The translations under genes were made by a program, and so were the position numbers. Of a stretch of DNA of 64,000 nt, positions 26,601 through 34,241 are shown in pieces (within the stretch, counting starts at the first letter, position 1; each line of letters starts with the position of its first letter). The stretch is taken from assembly GCF_003258605.2 (NCBI RefSeq), contig NZ_CP031264.1, forward strand, positions 2,852,001 to 2,916,000. The letters run 5' to 3'. The notes beneath the pieces are model-generated. The model worked only from the letters and a program-made list of their open reading frames with translations. It was not told the origin of the DNA and did not search any database. The DNA is from Peterkaempfera bronchialis (GTDB lineage Bacteria > Actinomycetota > Actinomycetes > Streptomycetales > Streptomycetaceae).

Positions 26601-27392
26601 TCACCGGGAAAGGCATGCGGTGACCAGGCCGACCAGTTCGGCTTCGCAGTCGTGCAGGTAGAAGTGGCCGCCGGGGAAGACCCGGAGGTCGCAGCCGGCG
26701 GTGGTCAGGTCGGACCAGGTGGAGAGGTCGGCGGGGGTGCAACCGGCGTCCCGGTCGCCGCCGAGCGCGGTGATCGGGGCCCGCAGCGGGGTCGCCGGGC
26801 CGTCCGGCCGGTACTCCGTGAGCAGCCGGAAGTCCGCGCGCAGGGACGGCATCAGCAGCGGCCGCAGCTCGGGTTCGCCGTATGCGTCGACGGACGGGCC
26901 GCCCTGGCCGCACGCGTAGGCGATCAGCGCGTCGTCGTCCAGGCTCGGGAGGCTGTCCCGTTCGATACCCGGCGCCGGGGCGGCGGACGCGAAGAGCCGC
27001 ACCACCGGCGAGGCCCCTTGGCCCTGTTCGAGCCGACGGGCGACCTCGTACGCCACCAGGGCGCCCATGCTGTGGCCGAAGATCACGGTCGGCAGGGCGG
27101 GCAGCGCGGCCAGCGCCTCGGCTGCCCGGTCCGCCAGCTCCTCCATGGCTTCGACGCAGGGTTCGGCGAACCTGTCCTGCCGGCCGGGGTACTGGACGGA
27201 CAGTTGCTCCAACTCCGGCGGCAGCAGGCGGCCCCAGCCCTGGTAGAGGGTGGCGGTGCCGCCGGCGTGCGGGAAGCAGACCAGCCGACCGCGCGGCCGC
27301 ACCCCGCCTCCGTCCCCGCCCCCGACCGCGCCCCCGCCGGGCCGGACGCCCTGCCGCAGCCAGCGGCCCGTACCGCTTGTCATGGTGGTCAT
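26601..27392 (-). CDS. Type II thioesterase (RifR/GrsT-like), orphan
   Basis: A 263-residue alpha/beta hydrolase that normally clears stalled acyl groups from PKS or NRPS carrier proteins. Signatures: LVCFPHAGGTATLYQGWGR at the oxyanion strand, nucleophile serine in VIFGHSMGALVAYEVA, aspartate region ITALGGDRDAGC, and histidine in FPGGHFYLHD. The glycine-rich N-terminal 30 residues (RPGGGAVGGGDGGG) look like a dispensable tail. ATG 27392 is the first reasonable start. No carrier protein, PKS or NRPS gene lies in the window, so it may serve a distant cluster. Confidence 0.87.
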   Translation of the reverse strand: MTTMTSGTGRWLRQGVRPGGGAVGGGDGGGVRPRGRLVCFPHAGGTATLYQGWGRLLPPELEQLSVQYPGRQDRFAEPCVEAMEELADRAAEALAALPALPTVIFGHSMGALVAYEVARRLEQGQGASPVVRLFASAAPAPGIERDSLPSLDDDALIAYACGQGGPSVDAYGEPELRPLLMPSLRADFRLLTEYRPDGPATPLRAPITALGGDRDAGCTPADLSTWSDLTTAGCDLRVFPGGHFYLHDCEAELVGLVTACLSR

Positions 27393-27609
27393 GCTCGCTC
27401 GCCTCGCTCTTCCACGCCTCGCTCCATGCAGAACTCCCCGGCCCTCGGAACCAGCCGACCCGACCCAGCCGTCTCCGGCAGGCGGCCCCCAGCGGGACGG
27501 CCCGCTCGCCCTGCCCGAGGCCGATCTCACGGCTCCTGGCGTTCATGCGCTCTCCCGACGCGGCCGGGCGCGGTGCAGCCTCCCAACCACCCGGAGCCTA
27601 CCGGGCACC

Positions 27610-27963
27610 CGGGCCAACGGGAGGCTCACCCGAGCCGACCGGGTCGCGGCGGTAGCCCTCTCCCGGACCGTCGCCGTGCTGGCGGTCAGGGCGCTGGGAG
27701 GGGTCTCCGCCGGAGAGGCGGCATGCGTCGGCTGGCTGGTCCTGGCGACACTGGTCGGCTATGCGAACGACTCGGTCCTGCTGTCCGCGCGTGACGTGGC
27801 CTCCTGGTGCGCCACCGCAGTGGTGTTCGGGGCGGGGTTGGCGGCGATCTCGGCGGCGCCGAGGGCTCACACGCAGGGTGAGCAGGTGGGCGTCGGGCAG
27901 CGCCGGGGTTGGAGACGCAGGCGTGTCGGCGGGTACCAAGCTTGGCGCATGGGGCACCCTTGA
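27610..27963 (+). other. Possible membrane-protein ORF remnant in a 636-base gap
   Basis: The space between the thioesterase and the next gene has one frame, ending at 27963, with coding-like GC-rich third positions and three hydrophobic stretches (SRTVAVLAVRALGGV, ACVGWLVLATLVGYANDSVLL, WCATAVVFGAGLAAISA). No convincing start codon or ribosome site precedes it. It may be the tail of a lost membrane gene or a gene with an obscured start. Start coordinate approximate. Confidence 0.3.
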
Positions 27964-28028
27964 CGGCCCCGCCCACTCGGGCGACGCTCATGCCACCGAA
28001 CGCAGCCAGTCAGGCAGGGGGCAAGGTC

Positions 28029-28274
28029 ATGGCTCTACTGTTCTTCGGCAAGGACCCCAACACCAACGGCGACGACTGCCCGACCGTGTGGGTGGACGAC
28101 GCATCGGCGGATCTCGTCTTCCAGGGTTGGAAGGCCGACGAGGAGACCGAAGCGGAATGCCGCACGGTCGGGCACATCCCCGACACGGAGGCAGTGATCA
28201 GAGTTCCGGCCCGCATGGTGCCGCTCATCAGGAAGGCGTGCGATGCAGCCGAGGAACGTGCCGACGTTCGCTGA
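28029..28274 (+). CDS. Small acidic protein upstream of DUF6879 gene
   Basis: An 81-residue soluble protein (MALLFFGKDPNTNGDDCPTV) rich in Asp/Glu, with no membrane segment. It overlaps the DUF6879 gene by 32 bases, so both are co-expressed. Small partners of this kind regularly precede DUF6879 genes in streptomycetes. No function known to me. ATG 28029 follows a purine-rich AGGGGGCAAGG. Confidence 0.7.
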   Translation: MALLFFGKDPNTNGDDCPTVWVDDASADLVFQGWKADEETEAECRTVGHIPDTEAVIRVPARMVPLIRKACDAAEERADVR

Positions 28275-28767
28275 GCTGATCAAGGACTGCCATCGGTCCG
28301 CTGTCCATTTGGAGATGCGGGACATCTATGGCGTCGCGTCCGAAGCTGAGGACTTCGCCGAGTGGCAGCGGCTCGGCACGATCAGTGCGGCATCGGTCCA
28401 GCGGCGCCAGCCGTGGCTGGACCTGGTGGGCGAGACCGTCCGTCGTGGCGTCGTCATGCGGCGTGCCCGGATCGTCTCCGTACCGGTCAGCGAGTACATC
28501 CGGTATGAGCACGCCGGAACCTATCTGAACGTACAGGCCGGTGAGCGCGTGCGTTGGTTGCCCCGGAGAGATGCCGCGACACTGGCCCTTCCAGGCGCGG
28601 ACTTCTGGCTGTTCGACGACCAGCTGATCCGATTCGGGCACTTCACCGGGGACGGTGCGTCCGCCGGCCACGAGTTGACCAGCGACCCCGACGTGGTCAA
28701 GCTGTGCAACACAGCGTTCGAGGCCGTGTGGGAACGCGGCGTACCGCACGAGGGATTCACGCTCTGA
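28243..28767 (+). CDS. DUF6879 family protein
   Basis: 174 residues opening PTFAELIKDCHRSAVHLEMRD and continuing with the conserved RRARIVSVPVSEYIRYEH and WLPRR segments, then the acidic DFWLFDDQLIRFGHF block that define DUF6879. AGGAAGG lies seven bases before ATG 28243. It is part of a three-gene unit with the small acidic protein and the downstream HTH-DUF5753 regulator. In actinobacteria these trios are widespread in regulatory islands; the biochemical role is unknown. Confidence 0.85.
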   Translation: MQPRNVPTFAELIKDCHRSAVHLEMRDIYGVASEAEDFAEWQRLGTISAASVQRRQPWLDLVGETVRRGVVMRRARIVSVPVSEYIRYEHAGTYLNVQAGERVRWLPRRDAATLALPGADFWLFDDQLIRFGHFTGDGASAGHELTSDPDVVKLCNTAFEAVWERGVPHEGFTL

Positions 28768-28791
28768 CCTGTCTCAGCAGTTGACCAACTC

Positions 28792-29664
28792 ATGCCCAGC
28801 TTTCCTTCGCCCAGTGTCGAGACCGCGCGCAAGGCCGTGGCGGCCAGGCTGCGTGAAGTGCGCCTTGACGCCGGGCTGAAGGGCCTGGAGCTGGCTGTCC
28901 GCTGCGGCTGGCACAAGTCCAAGGTGTCGCGTGTCGAGAACGCGCGCACACCTCCGTCCGACGCCGACATCCACGCCTGGTGCACCGCCTGTGGGGCGGA
29001 GGGCTTGGTGGCGGACATCATCGCAGCATCGCGCACGGCTGACTCGATGTACCTGGAGTGGAAGCGGCTCCAGCGCACCGGCCTGCGGCGACTTCAGGAG
29101 TCCCGCGTCCCGCTGTACGAGCGCACCAAGCTGCATCGCGGCTACGCATCGCATGTCGTGCCGGGGCTGCTCCAGACCCCCGCCTACGCCTCCGCGCTGT
29201 TGTCGGTCATCGGTCGGTTTCACAGAACTCCGGATGACACGGCCGAGGCTGTGGCCGCCCGCGTGGCACGATCCGACGTGCTGCATCGGGCGGGCCACCG
29301 ATTCGTCCTGCTGGTCGAGGAGTCGGTGCTGCGGTACCAGATCGGGGACGCTGAGGCGATGGCCGGTCAGTTGCGCCATCTTCTTTCGGTGATGTCCTTG
29401 CCCGCCGTGTCTCTGGGGCTGGTCCCCTTCGCCGCGCGGGAGCGGAGGATGTGGCCGCTTGAGGCGTTCAACATCTTCGATGACCAGCGCGTGCATGTGG
29501 AGCTTCTGACAGCGCAGGTGACCGTCACAGCGCCGAGTGAAGTAGCCATGTACGTCCGGGCGTTCGGTGAACTCAGGGAGTTGGCCGTATATGGAGCCGC
29601 CGCGCGGGCGCTGGTAGCGGCAGCGCTGGACGCGCTCGGTCCCAGTTCGCCTGCAACAACGTAG
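28792..29664 (+). CDS. XRE-family HTH regulator with DUF5753 domain
   Basis: 290 residues. The helix-turn-helix occupies about residues 15-60 (AARLREVRLDAGLKGLELAV, WHKSKVSRVENARTPPS). The DUF5753 ligand- or partner-binding domain follows from residue 100, with YERTKLHRGYASHVVPGLLQTPAYA and the SVLRYQIGDAEAMAGQL core. It lies 24 bases after the DUF6879 gene in the same direction. Proteins of this class often pair with a DUF397 protein, which is absent here; DUF6879 takes that position. Confidence 0.88.
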   Translation: MPSFPSPSVETARKAVAARLREVRLDAGLKGLELAVRCGWHKSKVSRVENARTPPSDADIHAWCTACGAEGLVADIIAASRTADSMYLEWKRLQRTGLRRLQESRVPLYERTKLHRGYASHVVPGLLQTPAYASALLSVIGRFHRTPDDTAEAVAARVARSDVLHRAGHRFVLLVEESVLRYQIGDAEAMAGQLRHLLSVMSLPAVSLGLVPFAARERRMWPLEAFNIFDDQRVHVELLTAQVTVTAPSEVAMYVRAFGELRELAVYGAAARALVAAALDALGPSSPATT

Positions 29665-29733
29665 AACTGACTGGGTATGGGAGGAGCGGGCTTCCTAGCG
29701 TTGTCGCCAGACGGACGACGTGAAGGGGTCGGC

Positions 29734-29931
29734 ATGAGCGAACCGAAGACCTACCCGAGTGCCCCGGTCGAACTGCCGCTGAGGCTGGGCTCGGAGCCCG
29801 AGCCTGTACCGGGCTGCGCAGGTTGCCGAGAACTGGCGAACGTGCGGGACCGGGCACGGGCCGGGGGCGACCTGACGACCGTCGTGGACTGCAACGTCCT
29901 CATGGCCAGACACCCCGAGGGCCACCCGTGA
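29734..29931 (+). CDS. Small hypothetical protein with CxxC-like motif
   Basis: 65 residues: MSEPKTYPSAPVELPLRLGS leads to a GCAGCRELANVRDRARAGGD segment and DCNVLMARHPEGH. The CAGC pair and later Cys/His could bind metal. It sits 69 bases behind the HTH-DUF5753 gene. Small proteins of this type recur beside such regulators in streptomycetes; function unknown. Confidence 0.6.
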   Translation: MSEPKTYPSAPVELPLRLGSEPEPVPGCAGCRELANVRDRARAGGDLTTVVDCNVLMARHPEGHP

Positions 29932-29934
29932 GAA

Positions 29935-30189
29935 CCGCCGTGGCGTCGAGGTCGGCGCCCCGGTGGCCGGGCGCGGTTCGTGTTCCTCTTCGCCGGGCCC
30001 GTCATCAGCGACGGCGAATTCCACTCGATCGGGTTGCAGGAGAGTGAACTCGCGGACGCGCGCTGGGCTGTGCGCGCCGAGTTCTCGGCCCTGCTGCACC
30101 CGGCCGTCGCTGCGCGCGTGACTGGCACGCTCCACCCGCCCGGCGGACCCACCTACCGTGAGATACGACCTGAAAGGACCGAAACGTGA
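29935..30189 (+). pseudogene. Nudix hydrolase C-terminal remnant
   Basis: The frame ending at 30189 reads ARFVFLFAGPVISDGEFHSI and GLQESELADARWAVRAEF, the strand and LxxxEL-ARW helix that end nudix domains. The catalytic nudix box (GX5EX7REUXEEXGU) is missing, and the preceding sequence belongs to other frames. The tail GGPTYREI is preserved. It is a 5'-truncated gene; the start is approximate. Confidence 0.55.
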
Positions 30190-31157
30190 TGACGGACTTC
30201 CCCGAGCGGGTGATGCGCATCGGAACCCGTAGCTCCCCAATGGCCCTCGCCCAGACCGAGCAGGTGGCCGCACTGCTGCGGAAGTTCGAACCCGACCTCC
30301 GGGTGGAGGTCGTGCCCGTCACCACCGAGGCGGATGTGTGGCAGGGCGACTTGGCCGCCCTGGGCGGCAAGGGCCTGTTCACCAAGCAGATCGACACCAT
30401 GTTGCAGCGCGGCGACGTCGACATGGCCGTCCACTGCGTCAAGGACGTGCCCGGGGATGTGCCGCTCCCAGCCGGTCTGATCTTCGCGGCCTACCTGCCC
30501 CGCGACGACGTGCACGACGTCCTGGTCGTCCCCGAGGGATCGGAGGTACGGAGCCTGGAAAACCTGCGGCCCGGGGCGGCCGTCGCCACGTCCGCGGTGC
30601 GCCGCAAGGCACAGATCCTCCGCGTGCGCCCGGATGTGAACGTGATCCGTGTCCGAGGTCTGGTCGGTACCCGGCTGGACAAGCTCGACGGCAGAAAGCC
30701 AATGGACGGCAAGCTCGATGCCATGGTCCTGGCGGCGTCCGGCCTGGAACGGCTCGGCTTCGCCGACCGGGCCCGCCAACGCTTCGGGGTGCGGGAGATG
30801 CTTCCGGCGGTCGGAGCCGGTGTGCTCGGCCTCCAGTGCCGACGGGACGATCACTCGGTGGCAGCCCTGCTGGAACGGCTCAACCATGAGCGGACCATGC
30901 GTGAGGTGACCGCCGAGCGGGTCATGCTGCATGGTCTGCGCGGCCACTGCAACAGCCCGATCGCCGGGTTCTGCGTCACAGAGCCGGACGGGCAACTCAG
31001 CCTGCACGGCATGGTGTTCTCGCGCGACGGGTCGAAGTTCGTCCACGCCCACCATTGGGGCGAGAGCCTCAACGACCCGGCGGTACTCGGCTCCCGCGTC
31101 TGCGCCGACCTGCTGCGCCAAGGCGCCCGGGACATCATCGAGGGAATCCCGCATTAG
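30186..31157 (+). CDS. hemC: Hydroxymethylbilane synthase paralogue
   Basis: Polymerises four porphobilinogens to hydroxymethylbilane in tetrapyrrole synthesis. The 323-residue protein keeps IGTRSSPMALAQTEQVAALL, AVHCVKDVP, the cofactor-attaching Cys255 in LRGHCNSPIAGF, and C-terminal GARDIIEG. It departs from consensus in RGLVGTRLDKL, where housekeeping enzymes read RGNVxTRLRKL. The gene sits among HTH/DUF remnants instead of with other hem genes, so it is likely the accessory second copy found in many streptomycetes. AAAGGA (30173-30178) precedes GTG 30186 by seven bases; ATG 30189 is an alternative start. Activity is likely but unproven. Confidence 0.85.
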   Translation: MMTDFPERVMRIGTRSSPMALAQTEQVAALLRKFEPDLRVEVVPVTTEADVWQGDLAALGGKGLFTKQIDTMLQRGDVDMAVHCVKDVPGDVPLPAGLIFAAYLPRDDVHDVLVVPEGSEVRSLENLRPGAAVATSAVRRKAQILRVRPDVNVIRVRGLVGTRLDKLDGRKPMDGKLDAMVLAASGLERLGFADRARQRFGVREMLPAVGAGVLGLQCRRDDHSVAALLERLNHERTMREVTAERVMLHGLRGHCNSPIAGFCVTEPDGQLSLHGMVFSRDGSKFVHAHHWGESLNDPAVLGSRVCADLLRQGARDIIEGIPH

Positions 31158-31189
31158 CGCACTCGCCGACCGGCTACAGAAAACGGACG

Positions 31190-31333
31190 GGGGCGGGGGC
31201 GGAACAGGTGCTCTGGGATGTGTCCACGGGTTCGCAGGCGCGGACGGCGCGCAAGCCGGACGGGGGCTGGACGGTGATGCAGCGCGGACCGGTGCGGCTG
31301 TGGGACCGGGTCGAGAGGGCGGTCCAGCGCTGA
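31190..31333 (+). pseudogene. C-terminal fragment of a Pcmt-like methyltransferase
   Basis: The frame ending at 31333 reads EQVLWDVSTGSQARTARKPD and GGWTVMQRGPVRLWDRVERA, the usual C-terminus of protein-isoaspartate-type methyltransferases linked to peptide-modification and FxLD systems in streptomycetes. The SAM-binding part is absent. Boundaries approximate. The rest of 31158-31496 shows no gene. Confidence 0.5.
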
Positions 31334-31496
31334 CAGGCGGCCGGCGGCTCTCGGCCACCGGGCAGCAGGGTGGATCGGTACAGAGGACGGTCCGGGCTGG
31401 GACCTGCCGATCTGAGCCGGACGGGCGGCTCGGCCCCGCCCCGCCGCCTCGGGCGAGCTGCGTTCCGGGGCGGCGGGGAATCGTCTGGGGCCGGGG

Positions 31497-31709
31497 TCAG
31501 GCGCCGGGGAACTCGCCTGCGGCGACGGCCGAGACGAAGTCGGCGAACGCCTCGGGGGAGAAGACCAGCGCGGGACCGTGCGGGTCCTTACTGTCGCGGA
31601 CGGGGACGATGCCCGTGAATCCGGGGGCCACCTCGACGCAGTTGCCGCCGTCGCTGTCGCTGTAGCTGCTCTTGACCCACGTCGCCGCGCTCAGGTCCCG
31701 CTGGCTCAT
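31497..31709 (-). CDS. DUF397 family protein
   Basis: A 70-residue protein with the DUF397 core: TWVKSSYSDSDGGNCVEVAP then VPVRDSKDPHGPALVFSPEAFADFVSAV. DUF397 proteins are small partners, sometimes antagonists, of the neighbouring HTH-DUF5753 regulators. Homologous pairs such as WhiJ-type loci control development and antibiotics in Streptomyces. ATG 31709 lies inside the 3' end of the upstream regulator frame. Confidence 0.9.
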   Translation of the reverse strand: MSQRDLSAATWVKSSYSDSDGGNCVEVAPGFTGIVPVRDSKDPHGPALVFSPEAFADFVSAVAAGEFPGA

Positions 31710-32553
31710 GCCGCTCGTACCCCTTCATCACGTCAGCGATCATTTCGGCTGACTGACGAGTATTCAGTGTGTCCGCTCGGAGCACATCATAGATCTGTGC
31801 GTGTTTGGAGATAACCGCCGGATCGTCGTTCAGATGCCCGCGTTCCAGAGACTCCGAGTACACCCACTCATGCCCGTCCGGCAGCCTGATCAGCGACATG
31901 GGTCTCTTGGGGCGTACGAGGCCGGGCATATCCGCTGGGGCGACCTGGATGCAGACGCTGGGGAGTCTGCCCACGTCGAGCAGGTGGGCGCACTGGTCCC
32001 GCATCACCGAGGCGTCGCCGACCATGGTCCGCAGGCAGCTCTCGTCCAGTACGGCGACGAGGAGCGGCGCCTGGGCGGAGCCGTTCAGGAAGCGCTGCTG
32101 GCGGCTGAGTCGGGCGCGGACCCGTTCGTCGATGTCGTTCCCGGAGCCCATCTCGAAGATCGCGCGAGCGTATTCCTCCGTCTGTAGCAGGCCGGGGATC
32201 ACAAGGGTCTGGTACTCGCGCAGCACGGTCGCCTCGGCGTCCATCGCGGCGCGTTGGCGGAACCAGTCGGGGTGCTCGATGCCCCCGGCCGGGTACCAGT
32301 CGATCCGCTGCCACAGCTCACGCAAAATCTCGCCCGTGCCCAGGTGCTGGTCGATCGTCTTGGCGAAGGTCCGCTGGGGCACGCGCGTGCCCGCCTCGAT
32401 CCGGCAGACCAGCGAGCGGTCGCAGTGGAGCCGGGATGCCAGGTCGCCCTGTGACAGCCCGGCTCTTTCACGGCAGAGCCGCAGCAATTCCCCGAAGGCG
32501 GCCGCCGATGTGATCACGGCGGCGTTCACATCACCCGTACTGCGTCGACTCAC
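31588..32553 (-). CDS. XRE-family HTH regulator with DUF5753, paired with DUF397
   Basis: 321 residues. The HTH is ELLRLCRERAGLSQGDLASRL and DRSLVCRIEAGTRVPQRTF; DUF5753 spans about residues 95-270 (EYQTLVIPGLLQTEEYARAIF, CLRTMVGDASVMRDQ). GTG 32553 follows AAAGGTGG. The frame does not end near the DUF397 start as expected. It reads 122 bases into that gene, giving an arginine-rich tail (EQLQRQRRRQLRRGG) that is a translation of DUF397 DNA. Loss of the original stop by substitution or a one-base shift around 31715 would explain this. The regulator is otherwise intact. Confidence 0.82.
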   Translation of the reverse strand: MSRRSTGDVNAAVITSAAAFGELLRLCRERAGLSQGDLASRLHCDRSLVCRIEAGTRVPQRTFAKTIDQHLGTGEILRELWQRIDWYPAGGIEHPDWFRQRAAMDAEATVLREYQTLVIPGLLQTEEYARAIFEMGSGNDIDERVRARLSRQQRFLNGSAQAPLLVAVLDESCLRTMVGDASVMRDQCAHLLDVGRLPSVCIQVAPADMPGLVRPKRPMSLIRLPDGHEWVYSESLERGHLNDDPAVISKHAQIYDVLRADTLNTRQSAEMIADVMKGYERHEPAGPERGDVGQEQLQRQRRRQLRRGGPRIHGHRPRPRQ

Positions 32554-32695
32554 GACCGGACCACCTTTGTGACAAGGGGAATTGGCACACACCGAACCAC
32601 TGGTCAGGCGGCATGCGCCGCTCGTCGCGAGCATACGGTCCGCAGGGTAATTACGTTGGCGTTATCCGTTGTTGATCACACGGAAGGGAATGTCA

Positions 32696-33073
32696 TCAGG
32701 AGCTGCACACGCAAAGGCAGAAAGGGTGTCCGGCCGGGTCGGTGAAGACGCGCCAGCCGGTGCCGTCCGGGCGGAGGCGGTCCTCGATGAAGGTGGCGCC
32801 GAGGGAGAGGGCGTGCTGCTGGGCCGCCTCGATGTCGGGCACGCGGAAGTCGAGGTGGAACTGCTGCGGGTGGGCCGGGTCGGGCCACTGGGGCGGGCGG
32901 TGGTCGGCGACCTGCTGGAAGGCCAGGGCCAGGCCCGAATCGAGGGTGACCTCGGTCCACTCCGGGTCCTCGGTGTTCGCCTTGGCGCCGAGCAGGGCGG
33001 CGTAGAACTCGGCCAGGGCCACCGCGTCCTCGCAGTCGAGGGCGACGGCTTGGAGCGTGACGAGCTCGGTCAT
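32696..33073 (-). CDS. VOC family (glyoxalase-like) protein, second copy
   Basis: 125 residues: TLQAVALDCEDAVALAEFYAALLG at the start, FHLDFRVPDIEAAQQHALSLGA in the middle and FTDPAGHPFCLCVCSS at the end. It is clearly a paralogue of the gene at 14515. GGAGGAG is six bases before ATG 33073. It is divergent from the CGNR regulator, with shared GTTACCG/CGGTAAC repeats between them, so it is the likely target of that regulator. Substrate unknown. Confidence 0.87.
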   Translation of the reverse strand: MTELVTLQAVALDCEDAVALAEFYAALLGAKANTEDPEWTEVTLDSGLALAFQQVADHRPPQWPDPAHPQQFHLDFRVPDIEAAQQHALSLGATFIEDRLRPDGTGWRVFTDPAGHPFCLCVCSS

Positions 33074-33099
33074 GGGGACTCCTCCGGGAGGGGTGGGGT

Positions 33100-33134
33100 G
33101 TTACCGATACAAGCTTGGTGCCGGTAACGGTTAC
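33100..33134. promoter_or_regulatory. Candidate CGNR operator
   Basis: GTTACCG (33100-33106) and CGGTAAC (33122-33128) form an inverted repeat, and GTTAC (33130-33134) adds a third half-site. They lie between the divergent VOC and CGNR genes, upstream of TAACCT (33156-33161), the predicted -10 of the CGNR gene. Confidence 0.45.
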
Positions 33135-33168
33135 TGCATGATGGCGGAGTACGGGTAACCTCGCAAGC

Positions 33169-33732
33169 GTGAATCAGCCCGGGGTACGCGCCCCCGCCCC
33201 CGCGCCGCTGCTGGCGGCGCAGGCGCTGGCGAACACCGTGGACTTCGAGTCCGACCACGACGAGTTGCGCACCGTGGCCGGGCTGGAGCGGTGGGCCGAG
33301 GAGCAGGGGCTCTGCGGGCTGCGCTTCGGCGAGGCCGACCGGGCGGCGTGCGTCGAGTTCCGGGAGGCGCTGCGGGCGGTCTGCGAGGCCCATACCGGGG
33401 TGGATCTGCCCGGCGGGGCGGCGGCCGTGCTGGAACGGCTGCTGAGCCGGGCCCCGCTGGTGCTGGCCATCGACGCCGAGGGGGCCGCCCGGGTGCGGCC
33501 GGCGGCGGGGCTGGCCGGGGCCGACGCGGTGGTGGCGCACCTGGCGGCGGGCATCGCGGCGGCGGTCGCGGACGGCAGCTGGCCCCGGCTCAAGGCGTGC
33601 GCGGCGGAGAGCTGCCGCTGGGTCTACTACGACCGCAGCCCGGCGGGGCGCAGCCGCTGGTGCAGCATGGCCGTCTGCGGCAGCCGGGCCAAGATGCGCG
33701 CGTACCGGCAGCGGGGCGCGCGGCAGGGGTGA
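33169..33732 (+). CDS. CGNR zinc-finger regulator (ABATE domain)
   Basis: 187 residues. The N-terminal ABATE-like domain (AAQALANTVDFESDHDELRTVAG) is followed by a C-terminal zinc finger with CAAESC then CSMAVCGSRAKMRAYR, the CxxxC...CxxxCGNR-type signature (here CGSR). CGNR proteins are predicted stress-linked transcription regulators. GTG 33169 lies seven bases after TAACCT (33156-33161), so a leaderless mRNA is likely. Pieces of this gene recur at 38822-38874. Confidence 0.85.
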   Translation: MNQPGVRAPAPAPLLAAQALANTVDFESDHDELRTVAGLERWAEEQGLCGLRFGEADRAACVEFREALRAVCEAHTGVDLPGGAAAVLERLLSRAPLVLAIDAEGAARVRPAAGLAGADAVVAHLAAGIAAAVADGSWPRLKACAAESCRWVYYDRSPAGRSRWCSMAVCGSRAKMRAYRQRGARQG

Positions 33733-33833
33733 GCAATGCGCCGCAAGTACCGTGCGGCGGACTTCGGCTCTCGGTACGGTGGTTTCCCGCATTCCAGGCG
33801 CGCGACCGGTTCACCAGGTGGAGTCACCAGTCG

Positions 33834-34241
33834 ATGGATGTCACGCTCACTGCCGAAGCCGAGAACAGCGCAGCCGAACTGCGGTCGCTTCTGGCCTGGC
33901 TTGTCGATGTGGATGAACTGCGCGGCAGGGCCACCCTGGTGGAGGGTCCTCCCGTGTCAGGCACCTTGGGTCCGACCCTCGACGCCGTACTGGTCGCGCT
34001 GGCGCCGGGCGCGGCCACTGCCCTCGCCACCGCCCTGGTCTCCTGGATACGGAACCGGCGCAGCGAGGTGACCCTCAAGGCCACCCGCGCCGACGGGACG
34101 TCTGTAGAGCTGTCCGCGAAGCGGACCAGGCTGCTGAACGCCGAGGATGTGAAGAGCTGCATCGAGCAGGCCGCCGAGGCGCTGCACCGGGCCGGGCCCG
34201 CAGAGGATGAGGAGCGCGACGGTCGCGGCGGCGGCCGGTGA
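33834..34241 (+). CDS. Effector-associated constant component (EACC1-like)
   Basis: A 135-residue protein beginning MDVTLTAEAENSAAELRSLLAWLVD. It has a Gly/Ala-rich amphipathic or membrane-prone helix (GPTLDAVLVALAPGAATALATALVSWI) and a beta-rich RSEVTLKATRADGTSVELSA part. This pattern matches EACC1, the small invariant partner of caspase, trypsin and TIR-like effectors in actinobacterial NTP-dependent conflict systems. Its stop overlaps the caspase gene start (TGATG), so the two are made together. Proposed role: adaptor between sensor and effector; biochemical action unknown. Confidence 0.78.
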   Translation: MDVTLTAEAENSAAELRSLLAWLVDVDELRGRATLVEGPPVSGTLGPTLDAVLVALAPGAATALATALVSWIRNRRSEVTLKATRADGTSVELSAKRTRLLNAEDVKSCIEQAAEALHRAGPAEDEERDGRGGGR

